Assembly (NCBI GenBank): GCA_027625915.1
Contig: JANTQA010000048.1
Coordinates: 5,022,001-5,086,000 of the forward strand
DNA: 64,000 nucleotides
From: Anaeramoeba flamelloides
Lineage: Eukaryota > Metamonada > Anaeramoebidae
Direction of reading: 5' to 3'
In this document: in pieces, positions 21,914 to 33,949 of the stretch
Numbering within the stretch: the stretch's first letter is position 1
Layout: each line of letters starts with the position of its first letter
Position numbers and translations under genes: made by a program
The notes under the pieces: model-generated
Seen by the model: the letters and a program-made list of their open reading frames with translations, nothing else
Database searches by the model: none
Told to the model about the DNA's origin: nothing

Positions 21914-23552
21914 TTGTTCTTGTGGAAATTCAGATAATTATTCGGAAGATATTAAACAAAAAAATGTTAAAAAAATATTGTTCATTTTCCATCTAAATAA
22001 GACTTTTCGGAAAATCTCTTTTTGAGATTTAAATCAAACCAGAATAATTCTATAAAAGTGAAAAACAATACTTTTCAATCTTAATTTATTGGGACGGTAT
22101 GTTATTGATTCAGAATATCATTTTCCATTCATAGTAAAAACTTTTTCTTTTTTTCTTGCAATTTTTTTTTTTGAGTTTGCTAATTCGAAAAAAGTATCCC
22201 AAATATTAATAATATATTAGATTTTTCAGAAAAAGGTTTACATTTTGAAATTCATTATACTTTTCTTTTTGAGGGAGGTTTGTCAATTTATAACTCAAAA
22301 TATCTGCTGCTGGTATTTGAATTCTATGTGGATTCAAAATTTTCACTCCTTTTCAAAATTTTGCTTTCATAAATTGAGTTCTCAAAAGAAGTAGGTTGTA
22401 ATTTGTGGGATCAGTTTGAAAAAGGATATTGAAAATGAAGTGAAATTTTATCCAGTTTATGATTTAAATACCAGTATAAAGTCCTTTTTTCCTAATGTTG
22501 TTTTTTTGAAAATAAACACCTAAATTCAATTTAAACTATCTTTTGATTCATTGTTTAAGTTCAGTAAAACTTCACAGTCTTGAACTAAAAAAAAAAAATA
22601 TTTACTATTTGTTGAATAGTAACAGGGATATTTTACTTTTGTACTAAAATTAAGAATACCTGAAGAATAAAAAAATTTTTGGCTAGTGTTAGATGTGAAA
22701 GGAGATGTTATTTTGGTTCTTGTCGGATCGATCTTGAACTTATTAAGGATTATAATAATGGATCAAAATGGAAATTTTATCCTTTTGCTTTTTTTCCAAA
22801 TCCCTATTGAAGAGGAAGAGTAATAAGTTGTAAGCTATTTAATAAAAAAATTTCGATTTTTAGGTTATTTAGACAAATTTTTGAGTAGGTTTTATTCTAT
22901 TTGGCCCCTTTAAAAAAATTTAATATTTTTTGAGTTAATTACATAAAAGGGTAATTAACCAATCCATTTAGAACCCAAAAACCAAAATTCATTCTTAATT
23001 GTCTTGCAGTCTCTTAACCTTATCCTAGTCAATAATGATTTCGAAAAATAAAACAAATTGGAAAAAGTACCTTTTTCTGAAACAATTAAAATAAAAAAGA
23101 GAGTTAAAGACAGTTCATCTAACAACATCAATAATGTGTTCTTTCATCTATTACTAGAAAATATTTTTTTTTCTTTTCCCTGGTTTGTATAACATAATTA
23201 TTGATCAGATATATGAGTAATTTTTATTAAAATTTATTTCTTGGTAGTTTTTCTTTGATAATTGGCTTCAATTGTTTCAAAATTTTTGTGAGACAAGATA
23301 TGGGCACAATATCAATTTCACTATTCTCAATTTCTTAAACCAATTTAATTATATTTTTACCCATGAAAATATTTTTCATTTTTTATCCTTTGCTCTTATC
23401 TTATCTACAATAAATGATATTGATTGAGTCTATACAATATTCATCAAAAATGAGTTAAATTGATTCAATATCTTTATTAGCTCCAGTAGATAATAAAAAT
23501 ATGTTTGAATCTTTTAAAAAATTTATAAATCCAAGTTGAAGAATTAAGGAAG

Positions 23553-23760
23553 TGCCTTAGAGTGCCGTCAAGTATCGTCAAGTGTTGAAGAGAGCCTAGC
23601 TTTTCCATAATTCAAAAGAATAGAGAAAACAAAAAAATTTGCTCAATTCTTTTAAATCACGGATAAGTTAACGGCGTTTTTTTTTTAATTTGGGAAATAA
23701 ACCAAATATTTATTTAAATTTTGGGTTTATTTCTTAAATTAAAAAAAAGCCTAACGGCAA
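23553..23760. repeat. Composite palindromic repeat, copy 2
   Basis: Contains GTGCCGTCAAGTATCGTCAA, a hairpin of ATAATTCAAAAGAAT and TCAATTCTTTTAAAT, TTAACGGCG, and a second hairpin AAATAAACC/GGGTTTATTT closing in AAAAAGCCTAACGGC. Same order as at 18201 and 56368. Confidence 0.6.
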
Positions 23761-24149
23761 ATAAGAGGAAATTTAAACTCCTAATGTAAATTACAATAAA
23801 AGAAAAAAAAAGTTAAATTTATTTTTTTAAAATAAAAGAATCTGTAATATAAGAGCTGACTCCACCCGAATAACTTATTTACTTTTTTTGGAAAAATTTC
23901 ATCATTTTAAATACAATTTAAAAAAATCCACAATTTCATGAGTTTTTTTCTATCTGTTGAAAATTCAACTTAAATAGATAAAATTGTCAAATTTTACGGA
24001 TTTTTTGGAAAAGTAACCTAATTGTAAAAAACAATTGGGAAGGGCACACAATATTATTTTTTAGTTATTTGTCTAAAAAATATTTTTTAGCAATAGAAGA
24101 TTAATTTGAGTGAATATAATCCTTTTATTTAAGTTTTTACTTTTCAAAT

Positions 24150-24250
24150 TTCTTTTTATCATCCATTTTCTAATTCAAATACATTTTTCTAATTATTATT
24201 ATTATTTACATAATAATATCTATTCAAACAGTTAGTAAACGTTAAAATTA
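24150..24250 (-). pseudogene. LINE 3'-end fragment
   Basis: The minus strand reads [11 protein letters not shown], matching the same stretch just before the CPLC zinc motif of the LINE at 56.0-56.1 kb. Only about 100 bp is recognisable. Confidence 0.5.
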
Positions 24251-24320
24251 TCAAATTGCCAAACTTGAAGGATAACTTAAATTTCAGATGAGTAAAAATA
24301 TCTTAATTATATATATATAT

Positions 24321-24846
24321 AAACTAAAATGCAAAATTTTCGACAGAGCTAAAACAGTCGAAATAACATAATAATACAATTCCATTCAAATTGAAAAAAA
24401 AAAAACATTTTTTTGTAAAATATGAAAATCATTTTTTCATCTTTTATTTGATTGTTTTCATTTCATTTTTTGAATTAAGTTAATAATTTCTTTCGATCAA
24501 ATTTTTTTTCATCAATTGATATTAGGTTAACGCTGAGTTCTTCAAAATAGAAAAACCCAAATAAAATTAGTTAATCCTATCGAAAGTTTGATCGATCAAT
24601 AATTCCTAATATAATTTCAAAAAATTTAACAATGTATTTTTTTGTTTTACGCTCTCCAAAATTTTTAACACGCCCTTGATTAATTTGTATTGATAATTAT
24701 TTATTTTGTGTTTTATGAGTATTGTAATTTATAAAAAACCGTTAACATCCCAATTAACAAAAAGTTGTTATTTGGTATTTCTTCCCAAACTAATTAAAGA
24801 TTCTTTTTTGACAAATTGAATTTTGGTTTGTTAAAAATTTTGGATT
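24321..24846 (-). repeat. ~525-bp TIR repeat, copy (inverted)
   Basis: Reverse-complement copy of 40578-41100 and 55005-55528. It shares TTTAACACGCCCTTGATTAA, GATCGATCAATAATTCCTAAT, ATATTAGGTTAA and TTTCATTTTTTGAATTAAGT. The ends carry the inverted-repeat theme AAAATTTTTAACA. Confidence 0.7.
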
Positions 24847-27637
24847 GGAGTTATTTAACAACTTGGTAAAAGAAGAGATTAAGGAACTTACCCCTGAAAC
24901 TTATTCTAAATTAAAACAAGAAAAAGGAGGAAAAAATGGAAATTAAAATTTTATATCTTAAAATTATCCAATATCCAGGCTCTCTTCTTGAAAAAGATAA
25001 ACAAAGCAGAACTAAACCGACAATCAAAACTCTATTGATACTTAATCTTCCAAAATTATTTAAATTTATATAATTGAACAGGAAAAACAATTCTAAAAAA
25101 AATATAATCCTTGTCAAAAAATAAAAAATGATTATTTGCACAACTTTATATCACGAGGGAAACCGTATGATAAGAACTTAAATACATGATAAATCTGAAA
25201 TCAAAAACTCAAAAATTTTGAGTTCAAAATTTTCAATAATGCTTCTACTATTTAATTGACAAGGTAAATAAGGAAAAAGCATAAAAAAATCGGTATTACT
25301 ATCTAATATTACTTTAACGGGATAGTTCATCATATTATAAGAAAAAAATCTCAAATCCAAATGATTATGGATCCCAAATACATAAAGTTATCTCAATGCC
25401 ACTAACTCTTGACATTTTTCTTAATAATTTTTCAATTTATAATTTTGGTATAGATTCTTAATTTTATTATGATCATTTTTAATTCAACCTTATTTTGAAA
25501 AGTTAAATAAACAAAATAATATTTCAATTTATTATTTATATAAATTATTTTTGCAAGTTTTTTTTATAGAATTTTAAATCAGCTTTTCAACCAATCTTAT
25601 GTTTTTCTTATAAATCATTAAGAGTTATTAGAATTTAACATCCAGTAAGATTCTAATACAAGTTTATTATAAAAAAAAATTGTTTATATAAGAATTTAAA
25701 TTAAATAAAAGTAATGATACTCCAATTATTTTGGTTTTTGAATAGTTGAAAGAAAAAAAATTTTATTGATCAAAAATTTTAATTAATTTTCAAACAAAAC
25801 AAATCAAATTATAATTTATTATTTTTTTATAACTAATACTTCTATCCAAATCTTTGTAAGCGTATTAATATACTATAAGTAAATTTTATGGAGATTAACA
25901 ATAATTTAGAGGTAATTAAGTATAATGAAAATTTGCATTTCATAACTTTTTCGCAGTAAATTTCTAATTTGGGTTTTAAAAAGTGTTTGATCCATCAATA
26001 AATTCTCTAAAAAAACAATTTAAAATTTAAAAAAATCACTTTAAAAAATATATTTTAAAGTTAATTTTTTTATTTAATGCTCTAAAAAGAGCATATTTTG
26101 AAATGAGATATCAATAATGTTAAATAAGAAATCACAATAAAAAAAGTTTTTAATACATTATATGTTTTATTAGAAAAGGTGAGATATCCATCCAAATAAT
26201 CTATCTATTTTATTTATAACTTTTATTTTATATATATAAATCAAAATTATAAAACTTAATATTTTTTTTTCTTGGTTAATTATTAATAAATTAAACATAA
26301 TTTTGTTTTGAAATTTTGTATAAAATACTTTTCAGATTTTTTTAGTAAAATTAAGTATGAAAACAAATTCAACTATAATTAATAGGATTATTAAGGTTTC
26401 AATTATGTAGAAAGTTTAACATCACCCTATTCAAATTAAACAATCTCATCAATTATGAATTGCCTGAAATATTTCAAAAATATTGACTATGAAAAAGAAA
26501 ATATGATTATATTTTTCTGAAATGTACCAAATTATTACAGTTAATTTCAAAATTTAAAGGGATATAGATTATTATGTTGTACAAAAATAGGGAATATTGG
26601 ATATCTGCAGTTTTAATGCTTTTTGATATTAACAAGGGTTTTTTTTTTGGTATTTATTATTTTTTTGAAATAAATTTTTATAATAAAAGTATCTAACCAA
26701 ATCAATATTATACAAATATAACATCTACTATAACAACCTCTATTTAAATTAAATTAATTTAAGGTAATTTAAGATAGAAATACAGTAATTTATTTCATAA
26801 TTGGAGAAACTTAAATATGTAGAACAATAAACCAAGAAAAAAATATATTTCTTGTTTCTATGCAAAGTTAAAATATTAAGTAAAAAAACCTTTTTTTGTT
26901 TTTATAAATTGATAATTTTATACACCAACAGAATTGGAAACTTTTAATATTATCTTTTTTGGTCTGAATCCACCTCAAAAGTATCAAGTAAATTCCCAGT
27001 AAGTGACTCTGCTCTTAATATTTATTATAATAACAAGAAAAGTTATTTTTTTCTCAAGATACTATTCTTTTTCGAGGTTACCTTTTCCTAAATTTCAAGC
27101 CATAACACTAAATTAGATAATTATTAAACCTAAAAAGAAACTCTTTTTTTAAAAAATAATAAACAATTCTTAAAAAAATTTGATAAATAAACAAAAAGAG
27201 TATTTTAAGATAAACCCAATCAAGAGTATTATCTTTAAAACTGAAAAAAAGATAAAATTTCAAATTCGAATACATTTAAAATCAAATCCACCTTATAAAA
27301 AAAAAACCTAAAATTTTTCAATTGAAAATTATCAGATCATTTTTGAAATTTAAAATTTGTCGTTCTGAAACTCAGTTTTTATCTCAGAAAATAAAAACCA
27401 AGTTTTTCAGATTCAAAAATTTATTAAATAACCTAGATCTTTTGAGATAATTTTCCTAGAATATTAATTTCAGAACCTTTCTTTGAAACTAAAAAACTTT
27501 CAAAAAAAAGTCTATTAAGATTTAATTAATGATTTTTAACTGTATACCTCTCTCTGATTATCTCATAAATTATTCATTTTTTTTTAATTATTCTGCTTTT
27601 TGATTTTTTTTTAATTTATCAAAAAAAATAAACAAAA

Positions 27638-30600
27638 ATGAGTAACCGTAGAAACAAAAATAAAAACAAAAATAAAGGAAAAGGAAGAGGAAGAGGAAAA
27701 GGAAAAGGAAAAGGAAAGGGAAAGGGAAAGGGTAAAAAGAAAAATGATAATATTGATTCGATTCTTGAGCAAAATAGAAAAGCAAATTTATTAAAGCAAA
27801 AGAAATTAGAAGAAGAAAAGAAAAAAAAAGAGCTTGAAGAACAAAAAAGAAAAGAAGAAGAAGAAAATGACGAGTTTACAGATGAGGAAGAAGATCAAGT
27901 TGTTGAAAAGAAACCAATTGAAGAAAAAAAACCCGAAACAAAAAAGAAATTAGAAGAAGAAAAGAAAAAAAAAGAACTTGAAGAAAAAAAACAAAAAGAA
28001 GAAGAAGAAAACGACGAGTTTACAGACGAGGAAGAAGAACAAGTCAAGCCAAAAATGGAAGAAAAAAAAAAAGAAACCAAGAAACCAAAAAAAAAAAAAA
28101 CAAAAAAACAATTGGCAGAAGAACGAAGAAGAAAAAGATTAAAAAAAATGATTCAAAAACAAAAAGAAGAAGAAGAAAGAATTAAAAGAGAATTTGAAGA
28201 AGAACAAAAAAAAAAAGAAGAAGAATTAAAAAAAATAAACAAAATTTTGGAAGAAAAAGCCAAAGAAAAAATCGAAAAAGAAAAACAACAAAACAAAAAA
28301 CGAACAAAAAAAAAAAAATTATCAAAACGAGATCAATTATATTTGGAGTCATTAAAGAAAAATGGAAAAATCCCTAATAAGGACGAAGAAAAGAAAGTCC
28401 AACAGACTGAAGGTGAAGGTAAGGGTCAAGGTAAAGGTCAAGGCCAAGGAAAAGGACAAGGGAAAGGAAAAAAGAAGGGAAGCAAAAAAAAAAAAAGGTC
28501 AGAAATCAATCGAGAACAAAAGCTCAAAAAAAAGGAAGCTGGTCGAATAAGAAAGGAAAAGGAAAAAAAAAAGAGAAGAGAAGAAAAAAAAAAAAACAAA
28601 GAAATTGAGGAATTAACCAAGGAAGAAAAGACTTTAAAAGAAGAAATTGAAAATGATCAAAAAGAACTTGACAAAATTAATAGCAAATTAGAGAATAACA
28701 ATGAAGAAGACAACTCATTAGACATGCTTGAAAATTTCACTTTAGGTGATGAAGAAACTGGAAATGTTTTAGAAAGTTGGGAAGATTTACTTGAAGACGA
28801 AGAAAATGAAGAAGAAAAAATTGAACGAAAAAAGAAAACGGAAGAGGAACTGGAAAAAAAAAGAACCAGATTTGAAGAAGTCATTAAAAAAAAGAAACAA
28901 TTGCAATTAGAAATTCAACACATTAAACATGAAAATAAAAAATCCCAAATTAAGGAGCAAATCGAATTAACTAAGAGCAATAAAAAGGGTATTTCACAAC
29001 TGACTGAAAAAGAATTATCAAGATATAATTTTGAAGAAGAAAAGTTCCATATGAATCAACAAACAGGGAACAAAACCAATAATGAAGAAGAAGGAGAAGA
29101 ACAATTAACATACGAACAAATGAAGGAAAAATTAGAAGCCGACGAATACGATATTGATAAGAATTTAAGATCACCAATTTGTGTTGTATTAGGGCATGTC
29201 GATACTGGTAAGACTTTGATTTTGGATAAAATTCGAAAGACAAGGGTGCAAGAAGGAGAAGCAGGTGGTATCACGCAGCAAATTGGTGCGACATATTTCC
29301 CTATAAAGTCTTTACAAAAATTGACCAATAAGGTGAATAAAAAACATAGATACAAGCATAAATTGCCTGGTCTGTTAGTAATTGATACCCCTGGGCATGA
29401 GACATTTACCAATTTGAGAAGCAGAGGATCCAATCTGTGTGATGTAGCAATTCTTGTTGTAGATATCATGCACGGAATTGAACCACAGACAAGAGAGTCC
29501 ATTGATCTGCTGAAAAAAAGAAAAACACCATTTGTTGTTGCGCTGAATAAAATTGATCGGCTGTACGATTGGAATGTTACAGAAAATATGGGCTTTAGAG
29601 ACACATTCAAAAACCAAAAAAAGCATGTCCAAATGGAATTTCAAAACCGATTGAATGAAACCATTTTGCATTTCAACCAACTTGGTATGAACGCAGAACT
29701 TTACTTCAAAAACAAATCAATTAAAGATACGGTATCCCTGGTGCCAACTTCGGCTGTCACTGGTGAGGGTATTCCAGATTTGTTGATGTATGTTGTGCAG
29801 CTCACACAAAAGTATATGATCAAAAAATTAACCTACCTTTCCACTTTCCAATGTACCATTTTGGAGGTCAAAGTAATTGAAGGTCACGGTACCACTGTTG
29901 ATGTGATCCTTGTCAATGGCAAGATCCATGAGGGAGATCGAATCATAACCTGTGGATTAAATGGACCCATCGATACAACGATTCGAGCACTTTTGACTCC
30001 ACAGCCATTAAAGGAATTGAGAGTGAAAAGCGAATTTATTCGCCACCCTGTTCTCCATGCAGCCGTCGGATTCAAAATATCTGCCGTTGGCTTGGAAAAT
30101 TCCATTCCTGGTTCAGAGGTCTTTATCTGTGGCAAAAGAGACGATCCTGAGGAATTGAAGGAAAGAGCTATGAAGGATTTGAACAGTATTCTGAATGATG
30201 TGGACACCTCGGGTAAGGGTGTATACGTCCAATCTTCAACTTTGGGTTCACTGGAGGCCCTATTGGAATTTTTGAAGCAAATGAAAATCCCCGTGTTTGG
30301 AATAAATATCGGGCCAGTCCATAAAAAGGATGTGGAAAAGGCATCTGTAATGCTAGAATTAAAACCTGAATTCGGCGTCGTTTTGGCCTTTGACGTAACC
30401 GTAACAGGAGAAGCTAGAGAATACGCCAAGGAAAAGGGGGTACAAATCTTCGAAGCAAAGATCATCTACCATCTTTTCGATCGATTTACAGAATACATGA
30501 AGGAAGTGAAGGAGAATAAATTCAGACAATTCAAAGACAAACTCGTTTTCCCAGTGATCATGAAAATATTACCAAAAAGTTGTTTCAATTCCAAAGACCC

Positions 30601-30931
30601 AATCATCCTTGGTGTCAAAATTTGTGAAGGCAGCTTGAGAGTTGGCACACCAATTTGTGTTTCTTCAAAAAAAAATATACTCCTCGGTAAAGTCGTTTCA
30701 ATTCAGCTCAATAAAAAATCAATCCAAGTCGCAAAGGTTTCAGACGAAGTCGCAATAAGAATAGAAGGAAGCCATTACATGCACGGTCGTCATTTTGAAG
30801 ATGACGATACCCTTGTATCTCACATTTCCAGAGTTTCAATCGATATTTTGAAAGAACATTTCCAAGATGAAATGACTAAAAAGGATTGGAAGATTATTAT
30901 TCAATTGAAAAAACTCTTCCAAATCAATTAA
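27638..30931 (+). CDS. Translation initiation factor eIF5B (IF2 family GTPase)
   Basis: Predicted 1097-residue ribosomal-subunit-joining GTPase, the eukaryotic IF2 orthologue. The G domain starts near 510. G1 GHVDTGKT is at 519-526, the switch-I region GGITQQIGAT follows, G3 DTPGH is at 583-587, G4 NKID at 637-640 and G5 SA at 704-705. Domains II, III and IV follow: VIEGHGTTVDVILVNG, then GVYVQSSTLGSLEALLEFL, then the final beta-barrel with GVKICEGSLRVG. The catalytic His of DTPGH is present. The first 500 residues are Lys/Glu-rich and disordered, as in other eIF5Bs, with Gly-Lys repeats at about 13-31 and 267-285 and a 48-residue tandem duplication starting at 57 and 105. ATG follows AATAAACAAAA; single exon; TAA stop. 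Confidence 0.97.
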   Translation: MSNRRNKNKNKNKGKGRGRGKGKGKGKGKGKGKKKNDNIDSILEQNRKANLLKQKKLEEEKKKKELEEQKRKEEEENDEFTDEEEDQVVEKKPIEEKKPETKKKLEEEKKKKELEEKKQKEEEENDEFTDEEEEQVKPKMEEKKKETKKPKKKKTKKQLAEERRRKRLKKMIQKQKEEEERIKREFEEEQKKKEEELKKINKILEEKAKEKIEKEKQQNKKRTKKKKLSKRDQLYLESLKKNGKIPNKDEEKKVQQTEGEGKGQGKGQGQGKGQGKGKKKGSKKKKRSEINREQKLKKKEAGRIRKEKEKKKRREEKKKNKEIEELTKEEKTLKEEIENDQKELDKINSKLENNNEEDNSLDMLENFTLGDEETGNVLESWEDLLEDEENEEEKIERKKKTEEELEKKRTRFEEVIKKKKQLQLEIQHIKHENKKSQIKEQIELTKSNKKGISQLTEKELSRYNFEEEKFHMNQQTGNKTNNEEEGEEQLTYEQMKEKLEADEYDIDKNLRSPICVVLGHVDTGKTLILDKIRKTRVQEGEAGGITQQIGATYFPIKSLQKLTNKVNKKHRYKHKLPGLLVIDTPGHETFTNLRSRGSNLCDVAILVVDIMHGIEPQTRESIDLLKKRKTPFVVALNKIDRLYDWNVTENMGFRDTFKNQKKHVQMEFQNRLNETILHFNQLGMNAELYFKNKSIKDTVSLVPTSAVTGEGIPDLLMYVVQLTQKYMIKKLTYLSTFQCTILEVKVIEGHGTTVDVILVNGKIHEGDRIITCGLNGPIDTTIRALLTPQPLKELRVKSEFIRHPVLHAAVGFKISAVGLENSIPGSEVFICGKRDDPEELKERAMKDLNSILNDVDTSGKGVYVQSSTLGSLEALLEFLKQMKIPVFGINIGPVHKKDVEKASVMLELKPEFGVVLAFDVTVTGEAREYAKEKGVQIFEAKIIYHLFDRFTEYMKEVKENKFRQFKDKLVFPVIMKILPKSCFNSKDPIILGVKICEGSLRVGTPICVSSKKNILLGKVVSIQLNKKSIQVAKVSDEVAIRIEGSHYMHGRHFEDDDTLVSHISRVSIDILKEHFQDEMTKKDWKIIIQLKKLFQIN

Positions 30932-33750
30932 ATTTTTTAATAATTATTTTTTTTTTTTTTTATATTATTAAAAAATATTAAATTTATTCCAATCATTATC
31001 CGAAAATTAATCTTACTATTTCAGTTTTAAAAGAAAAAAAAAGATAAAGATTTTTTTGAATTTTTCTTTTTTAGATTTGTTCTTGTTTTTTTTTAAATTT
31101 TTTTAATTATTTTTGAAACAAGAGTAAAAAGCAAAGTTTCAGATTTAATTTAAATTTTATCAAATAAAATGGAAATTTGATTTCGATTCTAATTTAAAAT
31201 TTTTATTTTATTTGATTTCTTTTTTATAATATTTTTACAACCAAATTTTGATTTTTTCATTTTTAATATATTTATTGAGAGTACATCGTGAACTATATAT
31301 GGCTAATTGAATCAAAGTATTTTTTAATATCCATTATCACAAAAAAAAATTCTTACTTTTTATCTTCTTTTTTAAGTTTATTTAATTCAAAAAATATATT
31401 TCGAACAGCAATTCTTTTATCAATTATTTTTTTTTTTTTTTTTCAAACCAAATTAATAATATGAAACAAGATTTTAAGAGTTTTTTATCCCTTTTAAATA
31501 AGTTTTCAAAAGAATCTAGCTAAAGTATTTTTAATTGAGATTGGTCTCGTATTTAATAGGATTATTTAAAATCCAGATTTTGTATTAATAAATAAAATAT
31601 TTCTTTCTTTGATAAATTTAATTATTTCTTCATTTGGGTTATCAACCCTCTCTTGAAATATTTTTCAACATTTTTTGAAAAAAGTAGATATTTTTGTTCT
31701 GTATTTTAATTTTAACCCATAATTCAGTTGCCATATTTAGTTTTATAGCAAGATCGATAGTCACAAAGTAAAAATTTGTTTTTTTAATGTTATTGAAAAT
31801 GTGAAAATAATGATTGTAGAGAAATAATATGGATATCTGTTGGAATTTTCGATGATCTTCAATTGGAGATGTAAAATGAAGATTGTTTTTTTAATGTCTC
31901 CATAAATTTGAGTTTTTCAATTTTTAAGAATTTATAATCGATTATTTACTAATTGTGTTTTTTAAGTTGGATATAAAATATTCTCTAATATGCATTATTC
32001 TACATATTTCTTATTGATTCTTCTTTTTTTGATTATTCAAAATAACTAATTTTTGAAAAATATTTTGATAACTATAATAGATTGAAATTTTCGATTTTTA
32101 ATTATTTAAGAAATTTTTTTGTTTTTACCTTTTTTTATATTAAATAAAGAATTTGTTTATTAAATAATTTAAAAGAAGAAATATAATCAACAGATTCTTT
32201 CCAATTTAATTAGGGTAATGTATTGAATAAGAGCAATGTTTGAGGAAATTAATCTTCTTCCCTTATTTGTAAAGTAATGTAATGGAAACAACTTCTATAA
32301 AGTAAGGTATTCCATAATTCCGTTAAATTGTAGTACTAATCTAGAAATATTTGAGATAATAAACCCAAAAATGACACCCAATGTTTTATTCAAACTTTGG
32401 TATTCAAATATTACTTATAATTCAGTTTTTACCCTTTTTTCAATAATTTCATTCTTTTTAATTTTTTATTTTACTTTTTCTTTGTTACTTTTTAACCTCA
32501 TAAATAATTTTTATACTTTTTATTTTTTCAAGAAAAAAAATATTCTTAAAGATCTAATCTTATATTAACTTGGCTACCATAAATAATTCAAAATATAATT
32601 TTAATTTTTCATTTAAATTAGAGACATTTTTGTTTGATAACAAATATTTTTTTAGAAGGAAATAAAATAATAGAATATTTTTGATTTTTTTATATTATTT
32701 TAATTAAAAAAATGTAAATTTCAAAATTTTTTTTATTACTTTTCCAAGTAAAACAATAGAAATCATTTTAATTGTATTTCAATTTTTAACAAATTATTAT
32801 TTAGAAACCCCAAAAAGATACTATTTTTAGTATTTTTTAATTTCAAAGATTATTGAAATAACATTCAACCTAAAAATCCAAAATAGGATTAATGTTAATA
32901 TTATTTCTATGAAACTAGTTGTAATATTAATAAATTTCCGATATGTGTAAATGATTTACTAAAATAATTTATTTGTTAATTACCTTTCCAGAAAAAAAAA
33001 AAACAGACAAAAAAAGTTCAACAGAGTTTTTAATTGGGAACCTTTATAGAACCTGAAAATGGATAATAAAATCAATTAATAGAAGAAAAAAATGAACTTT
33101 AAAGAATAATCCTTTATATTATTTTCAATCAAGAAGATTTAAAATTATTATCATATTGAAATTCTTTGTGTGGTTTTGGAGATCTCAAAAATAGTAAATT
33201 TTTTGAACAAATTTTTAATAATTGATCAATCAAAGAAAAACCCATACTAAAAGATAGTATTAGAATAACTGTTATTGAGTTGAATCCTCCATTTTGTACT
33301 TTAACTCATTTATTAATTTATTCTTTTTTTAATTGATCTTATTTTTCGTTTTTAGTAATGTTCCCAATTAAAAACCTTGTTTCGCTTGTTTTCCTGTTTC
33401 ACTTTTTTTTCCACAATGGTAAACTTCAAATAATAATTCGTTTCATAATTACCAAACCAACAAACAAAAATAGTTTTAAATCTATTTTTAAATGGAAATT
33501 GTCAATTGGTTTAGTAGATCTCATAAATAGCCAATTTTTTGAACAAATTTCTGAATGATTGATCTAAAGAAAGAAAAACTCATACCAAAAGGGTGTATTA
33601 AAAAAAAACTGTTGAGAGTTTCAGTTATCCTAACCACTTTAATAATTGTTTTTTTTTTATTTTATTAATTGATCTTACTTTGAATTTTTGGGTTCTATTA
33701 AAGTTGCCAATTAAAAACCCTTTTTCACTTTATTTCCCAAAAATCTATTA
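30932..33750. other. Intergenic, no gene seen
   Basis: AT-rich spacer with poly-T tracts after the eIF5B stop. Short hydrophobic open stretches near 32371 and 33358 have intergenic composition and no motif. Confidence 0.5.
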
Positions 33751-33949
33751 AAGTCAGTTCCACTTTTAAGACACAAACTTTTAAGAAAATTTAAGGGAAC
33801 AAAAAAAATCTCAAATTAAGTAACACATTTAGGAATTTTTTTCTTTCAGAAATTAATAGACGGGAATTTGAATTTTGTTCTTTAATTTGAGATTTTTCTT
33901 GGGCATTAAATTTCATTGAAAGATTGTGTCTTAAAAGTGGAACTGACTT
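33751..33949. mobile_element. TA-flanked palindromic MITE, diverged copy 5
   Basis: 199 bp. Ends AAGTCAGTTCCACTTTTAAG and its reverse complement, flanked by TA. Differs from the 7-10 kb copies at the terminal base (A for C) and at scattered arm sites, so it is an older or distinct subfamily. Confidence 0.8.

Larger units (their letters stand above)
21914..27637. other. Repeat-rich intergenic region
   Basis: 5.7 kb between the divergent PH/RUN and eIF5B genes. It contains a composite palindromic repeat (23553-23760), a LINE 3' fragment (about 24150-24250) and a copy of the 525-bp TIR repeat (24321-24846). Around 24.85-25.4 kb the composition is slightly coding-like but broken by stops in all frames. 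The rest is AT-rich spacer. Confidence 0.5.

Noticed and set aside
27588-28884. Ser/Phe-rich minus-strand open frames across the eIF5B N-terminus
   Set aside because: Complement of AAA/GAA lysine-glutamate codons; no independent coding signal.
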